In this document: one piece after another, positions 59,759-64,000 of the stretch | Layout of the letters: the number at the start of each line of letters is the position of its first letter | Position numbering within the stretch: position 1 is the first letter of the stretch | NCBI GenBank assembly: GCA_024233115.1 | Contig: JACKQB010000003.1 | Location: 434,001 to 498,000 of the forward strand | Direction: 5' to 3' | Source: Akkermansiaceae bacterium | GTDB taxonomy: Bacteria; Verrucomicrobiota; Verrucomicrobiia; Verrucomicrobiales; Akkermansiaceae | DNA length: 64,000 nucleotides | Position numbers and translations under genes: made by a program | The notes under the pieces: model-generated | The model's input: the letters and a program-made list of their open reading frames with translations, nothing else | Databases searched by the model: none | What the model was told of the DNA's origin: nothing

Positions 59759-59998
59759 ATGGGACCTCTCGGATATCCAGAAATGGTGGTCATCTTTTTG
59801 ATCATCCTCCTTCTTTTCGGCGCTAAAAAACTTCCCCAGCTCGCACGCGGACTGGGTAAGAGTATGGGCGAATTCAAAAAAGCCAAAGAGGAGTTTGAGC
59901 ACGAGATCACACGTGCGGAGGACGAGGTGACCAAGGAACCCGTCGCTAAGTCGAGCACCTCCAAGGAAAGCCGGCCGCGCGATGACGAGGACGCCTAA
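59759..59998 (+). CDS. tatA: Twin-arginine translocase subunit TatA
   Basis: A 79-residue TatA/E protein: a short N-terminal membrane helix (MVVIFLIILLLFGAKKLPQL) with the FGxKKLP hinge, an amphipathic helix (ARGLGKSMGEFKKAKEEFEH) and an acidic tail ending RPRDDEDA. The open frame reaches back to 59486 but only the ATG at 59759 places the helix at the N-terminus. tatB and tatC are not nearby. The Tat-signal cupin in this window would be a possible substrate. Confidence 0.93.
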   Translation: MGPLGYPEMVVIFLIILLLFGAKKLPQLARGLGKSMGEFKKAKEEFEHEITRAEDEVTKEPVAKSSTSKESRPRDDEDA

Positions 59999-60043
59999 CC
60001 GGAGCCAACAATCAATATGGTTCTACCCACACCATCCACATCC

Positions 60044-61051
60044 ATGAAGTATGCCTCGACACTGCTCGGGGCATTTTTCTGCCTGCTACTGACTGCCTGC
60101 AGTGAGAAAAAAGGATCCACGGAGAACTGGGAGAACCCGGGTAACACGGCGGCTACAAATACGGAAACAGGCGCCGCGCCCGCTGCTGTCAGCACCGGTG
60201 AAACTGCCCAGTCCCCAACCACGGAACACAGCCGGGAAGTCCGCTTCCTCGCCTACAACCTGAAAAACTACCTGACCATGCGCCGTTACATCGACGGCAA
60301 AGCCGTCTACACAGGCAAACCCGAGGAAGAGATCAGAGCCCTGATGGATGTCGTCAAGCTGGGCAACCCTGACATCCTGGGGGTGTGTGAAATTGGCAGC
60401 GATAAAGACCTCAAAGACTTCCAGGCGCGACTGAAAACGGCAGGTATCGACCTCCCCCACACGCATCGCGTCGAGGGCGCCGATGAGACCCGCGCCCTCG
60501 CCATCCTATCGCGCTACCCCATCGTATCCACTGCGATCCCCAGTAAACTCGACTACACGGTCAGCGGAGTCGATTTCAAAATCAGCCGGGGTATTCTCGA
60601 TGCCACGCTTGCATTACCCAACCGCAAGGTCCGCTTCCTTGGTGTCCATTTCAAATCCAAACGCCCCATCAAGGAGGCCGACCAGGAGCTGATGCGTCGC
60701 AGTGAGAGTCTGCTGCTGCGACAGCATATCGACGAAATCCTGAAAGCAGCACCCGACACCCAACTTCTGGCCTACGGTGATTTTAACGATACCAAGCGCA
60801 CCAAGGCGGTCTACACCATCCGGGGACGTTCCAACAGCCCGCTGCGTATGGAGATGCTGGAAATTGCCGATTCCCGTGGTGAAAACTGGACCCACAACTG
60901 GACGCGGGAAGACATCTACTCACGTTTCGATTTTGCCATGGTGAACACGAACCTGGCACCCCACATCAACAAGGCAGGCTGTAAACTCCTCGACCCTGGA
61001 TTCTGGGAACTCGCCAGCGATCACCGTGCGCTTCTGGTATTGATCAAGTAA
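60044..61051 (+). CDS. Lipoprotein of the endonuclease/exonuclease/phosphatase family
   Basis: A 335-residue protein starting at the ATG at 60044: signal peptide with lipobox (CLLLTAC, then SEKKGS) and a Thr/Ala-rich linker, so it is lipid-anchored in the envelope. The EEP domain has LAYNLKNYL, LGVCEIGSDKDL (Glu), FLGVHFKSKRP (His), LAYGDFNDTKR, RFDFAMVNTN and SDHRALLVLIK. The catalytic set looks complete. It is the second EEP protein of the window but only distantly like the membrane-bound one. Substrate unknown. Confidence 0.85.
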   Translation: MKYASTLLGAFFCLLLTACSEKKGSTENWENPGNTAATNTETGAAPAAVSTGETAQSPTTEHSREVRFLAYNLKNYLTMRRYIDGKAVYTGKPEEEIRALMDVVKLGNPDILGVCEIGSDKDLKDFQARLKTAGIDLPHTHRVEGADETRALAILSRYPIVSTAIPSKLDYTVSGVDFKISRGILDATLALPNRKVRFLGVHFKSKRPIKEADQELMRRSESLLLRQHIDEILKAAPDTQLLAYGDFNDTKRTKAVYTIRGRSNSPLRMEMLEIADSRGENWTHNWTREDIYSRFDFAMVNTNLAPHINKAGCKLLDPGFWELASDHRALLVLIK

Positions 61052-61102
61052 GCGGACTTTGTTCCCTTCTTGACTGATATTGCGCGATTTGCGATAGTGC
61101 TG

Positions 61103-64000
61103 ATGATGATTAAATGGCTATTTACGCATATTTACCACCTCTGGATACTGTTGTCGATAGCATCCCCGCTTAACGCGGCAATCATTACAGTCGACACGTC
61201 TACAGACGAGTTAAACACACCGACAGGTCCCAACACCTCACTCCGTGAAGCCATTCGAGATGCCACTACGGGTGACACGATAAACTTTGCCCCCTCGTTA
61301 AACGGAGCAGTGATTTTTCTTCTCTCGGGTGAGTATCTCATCGACAAAAACCTCACAATCGATGCGTCTGCTCTAGGGAACGGTCTCACCCTCTACGGAG
61401 CTGGAGATCGCATTGCACGTATTTACGGTAGCTTGGCTACTATCAAAAACATAACATTCAGAAATGGCACAGCCTCTAACGGAGGCGCTCTACACATTTC
61501 CAACGGCTCGACGGTTAATATGAACCAATGCAGGATCGTGGCCAACAAGGCTCACGGAACCGGTGGCATCACAGGTTTGGGAGGTGGTATTTACTGCGAT
61601 TCTTCAGCCCTCATCATCATCAATTCAACGATCGAACAGAATTCCACAACGACTGATGTTGGTGCCGACCTGGCTGGTGGTGGAATTTCCATGAGCGGAG
61701 GGAACACTACATCACTGACCCTCATCGGCACAACTGTTCAAAACAATAGCACACCTATGCGCGGTGGCGGTATTCATAGCACGAGCACAGGAACAATGAC
61801 GATCATCGATTCCACCATAAGTGGAAACAACGCTGCATCAGGCGGGGGGATCGATCTGACATCGGGCACCTTGACACTATCAGGTAGCACGGTCTCTTCC
61901 AATGTTGGCTCTAGTAATGGAGGAGGAATCTACATCACTAGCGCGACTGTAGATCTGATTAAGTCGACATTCGCCAATAACATATCAACTGCAGAAGGAG
62001 GCGCTATCGATCTTAACAATAGCGCGATAGTAACTATCGAGAGCTGTACCATTGCAGAAAACACGAGTCAAAACGGAGGCGGTGTTCACAACAACAACTC
62101 CACCCTCAGCCTCGTCAACTCCATCGTAGCAGCCAATGGTGCCAGCTATGGAAAAGACATCTATTTTCAGAGTGGCACCCTCACCCGAAGTGGCGTGAGT
62201 ATTGTTGGATCCAATGATCAGTGTGATACCCCCTTTCCAGCAGGAAATCCTAATGTCAACGGTGATATCGTGGGTACAATCATAGCTCGAATCGAACCTG
62301 GCCTCTCCCCGCTTGGATATTATGGAGGCCCCACGATGACCATGCATCCTCTGACGAATAGCCCGGCCTACAACGCAGGGGGATCAACAAGCCTAAGCAC
62401 GGATCAGCGTGGCTACCCGCGAGTGGTTGGAGCATCGCTCGACACAGGAGCCGTCGAAGTAAGCACCACACTACTAGTCACCACAGCTATCGATGAAAAC
62501 GATGGAGGACTCGGACTGGGCGTTGGCAATTCGTTACGTGAATGTATTCAGGCTGCAACGTCACCAGGCTCCCTCATTAGTTTTGCACAAGTCCTCGATG
62601 GAAACACCCTTACCATTACCAATGGCGCCATACCCGTGTCAGCACAAACGGTTCTCATTGATGCCTCCGGCTTGAGTAATGGCATCACTATCGATGGCGA
62701 CAGCACCTATGGCATATTCAATTGCTCATCATCAGCCAATCTTTCCATAAATTCGCTGACAATCACCAAGGCAGGGGCTCGTGCCATCACTTCTGAATCA
62801 GGATCATCACTCAGCCTTTCTAACTGCGCATTTACTGCCAATCTGTCAGGATGTCTCGATCTGGAGCTGAGCAAGGCGAGTATCCGATATTGCGATTTTA
62901 CGGATAACACCCTCAATACCGTATCCAGTGGCGGAGGTGCCGCCGTCTTTGCGCTGACTTCGGATGTCGTCATTGACCAAAGCTCATTTGTTGGAAACTC
63001 TACAGTCTCCACAGGAGGGCCTCTTGGAGGAGCCATCCGATCGGCAGTCTCCACACTTCATGTCTCACGCTGCAACTTTTCAAACAACTCAGCTCTAGGC
63101 AGTTCAGCAGGAAAAGGAGGAGCCATCTACCTTTCTCACCTACTAGGACCAGCACTCTCCTATTCATCGATCACGAATTCGACGTTCAAAGGCAACCAAT
63201 CGGCTTTGGGAGGAGCCATTGAACTGGGAAATATCATTGGCAGCATTGAACTCAGCCACTTGACAATCACGGGTAACGTCAGTGATTTGGGCGGAGGGAT
63301 TAATCTCAAGTCCGCGGGAACCGACGGGAAACTCCTCCTCAATCACTGCATTATTGCAACCAACCTTTCCCCTATCAACGCAGATATCAACTACGATCCT
63401 TCTGGCGGAGGCAGCAATCCCATTGTTGTGTCTGGACCCAACCTCATCGGGGATAATTCCTCAGTCGCCTCAATTTTCCCTGCGGGCGCGCTTGTTGGCA
63501 CCATGGCCACACCTCTTGATCCGATGCTGGGATCCCACTCCAACCACGGAGGTTTTACCAACTCGATCCCGTTACTGCCCGGTTCCCCAGCTATTGATGC
63601 GGGCTCCGTCATATTCCCGGCCTTGCAAAATGATCAACGTGGTTTTAGCAGGATGATTGGAACAGCTCCCGATCTCGGGGCCTACGAAAATGGCCACATC
63701 GTAGGATACTCAACCTGGGTGGAAGAAAAAATCGCCTCAGGCTTGGATGCCGATTTTGCGGGTGACTCAGAATTTGATACCAATCGAAACGGCGTCGAGT
63801 ACGCCACAGGGAGGCATCCCGCAGTGACAGAAGACGCCGCCATACTCCATCTTACCCGCGTAGCCAAAGCGGGCGGAGGTTATGAAATGCACATCACCTT
63901 CGCCTATGAGCCCGATGCTCCTGATATCAAATACATCCTACAACGAAACACAACGCTCGACGCCTTTGGCGCTCGCTATCGCTTCACTCCGTCAACCGGT
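61103..64000 (+). CDS. Large beta-helix surface protein (3' end beyond window)
   Basis: The frame is open for all 966 codons from ATG 61103 to the right edge. A signal peptide (HLWILLSIASPLNA) precedes two similar modules. Each starts with an LREAI-type motif (TSLREAIRDATTGDTINF; NSLRECIQAATSPGSLISF), continues with many short right-handed beta-helix rungs (GGGIxxxS, STISGNNAASGGGI) and ends with a choice-of-anchor-like motif (STDQRGYPRVVGASLDTGAV; NDQRGFSRMIGTAPDLGAYE). The rungs resemble polymorphic outer-membrane protein repeats of Chlamydia. Base composition is visibly richer in A and T than the neighbours. A cell-surface or secreted adhesin-like role is inferred. Confidence 0.85.
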   Translation, partial: MMIKWLFTHIYHLWILLSIASPLNAAIITVDTSTDELNTPTGPNTSLREAIRDATTGDTINFAPSLNGAVIFLLSGEYLIDKNLTIDASALGNGLTLYGAGDRIARIYGSLATIKNITFRNGTASNGGALHISNGSTVNMNQCRIVANKAHGTGGITGLGGGIYCDSSALIIINSTIEQNSTTTDVGADLAGGGISMSGGNTTSLTLIGTTVQNNSTPMRGGGIHSTSTGTMTIIDSTISGNNAASGGGIDLTSGTLTLSGSTVSSNVGSSNGGGIYITSATVDLIKSTFANNISTAEGGAIDLNNSAIVTIESCTIAENTSQNGGGVHNNNSTLSLVNSIVAANGASYGKDIYFQSGTLTRSGVSIVGSNDQCDTPFPAGNPNVNGDIVGTIIARIEPGLSPLGYYGGPTMTMHPLTNSPAYNAGGSTSLSTDQRGYPRVVGASLDTGAVEVSTTLLVTTAIDENDGGLGLGVGNSLRECIQAATSPGSLISFAQVLDGNTLTITNGAIPVSAQTVLIDASGLSNGITIDGDSTYGIFNCSSSANLSINSLTITKAGARAITSESGSSLSLSNCAFTANLSGCLDLELSKASIRYCDFTDNTLNTVSSGGGAAVFALTSDVVIDQSSFVGNSTVSTGGPLGGAIRSAVSTLHVSRCNFSNNSALGSSAGKGGAIYLSHLLGPALSYSSITNSTFKGNQSALGGAIELGNIIGSIELSHLTITGNVSDLGGGINLKSAGTDGKLLLNHCIIATNLSPINADINYDPSGGGSNPIVVSGPNLIGDNSSVASIFPAGALVGTMATPLDPMLGSHSNHGGFTNSIPLLPGSPAIDAGSVIFPALQNDQRGFSRMIGTAPDLGAYENGHIVGYSTWVEEKIASGLDADFAGDSEFDTNRNGVEYATGRHPAVTEDAAILHLTRVAKAGGGYEMHITFAYEPDAPDIKYILQRNTTLDAFGARYRFTPSTG

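Noticed and set aside
1..64000. Apparent frequent GTTAG/CTAAC pentamer around rare TTA/CTA codons
   Set aside because: A rough expectation from base composition is about 100 occurrences on both strands in 64 kb, and the number noticed does not exceed it; no evidence for a DNA uptake or KOPS-like signal.

Overview
The window looks like chromosomal DNA of a Verrucomicrobiota bacterium, probably near the Verrucomicrobiales/Akkermansiaceae. This is inferred from gene content and style: a fused SecDF, a eukaryote-type UDP-glucose pyrophosphorylase, hydrazine-synthase-alpha-like heme proteins, many secreted proteins, few clear Shine-Dalgarno sites, and GC that looks to be in the mid-to-high 50s by eye. 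No rRNA, phage, transposase, integrase or CRISPR array was seen. One tRNA (Asn, GTT) is present.

Layout. 1-5015, mostly minus strand: the N-terminus of trpB, a squalene/phytoene synthase, ispE, a HAD phosphatase, UDP-glucose pyrophosphorylase and a free-methionine-sulfoxide reductase. 5034-13065, plus strand: dnaX, ybaB, a membrane endo/exonuclease/phosphatase protein, tgt, yajC, a stand-alone SecD-like periplasmic protein and secDF, closed by a strong terminator and followed by tRNA-Asn. 13425-24408: a small phosphatase, acpS-pdxJ, a secreted unknown, a Na/Pi cotransporter, nfeD, rpoA-rplQ, a small basic AP2-like protein, psd and thiL. 24457-32453: a large TPR protein, coaD, sdaA, mscS, ribBA and a secreted unknown. 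32537-36297: an IclR regulator and a Tat-signal cupin / VOC / DhaK / DhaL operon, probably for catabolism of a ketose or related sugar. 36443-44995: three large secreted c-type heme proteins. 45114-48174: an arsR-arsP-thioredoxin-arsF-arsG operon for (organo)arsenicals. 48362-52120: an M48 protease with LemA, and the radical SAM protein ArsS. 52159-58620: a TetR-controlled RND efflux operon. 58756-64000: proC, tatA, a lipoprotein nuclease/phosphatase-fold protein and the start of a large beta-helix surface protein cut by the window edge.

The points most worth a second look are these. (1) Tgt has lost its zinc-binding cysteines and carries an in-frame insertion made of a short repeated phrase. 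(2) DnaX in the same gene run has Asp and His in place of two of its four zinc-module cysteines. (3) A family of short-period degenerate phrases fills many gene junctions, usually right up to the start codon. (4) The IclR-cupin-VOC-DhaKL operon has no DhaM and no known substrate. (5) Two hydrazine-synthase-alpha-like heme proteins flank a propeller/MauG-like diheme protein, and one of them is fused to a formylglycine-generating-enzyme-like domain without catalytic cysteines. (6) An extra SecD head-domain protein is encoded directly before secDF. (7) An AP2-like small basic protein has an A/T-tract promoter region.

All calls rest on reading motifs, frames and spacing by eye. No database search was run.
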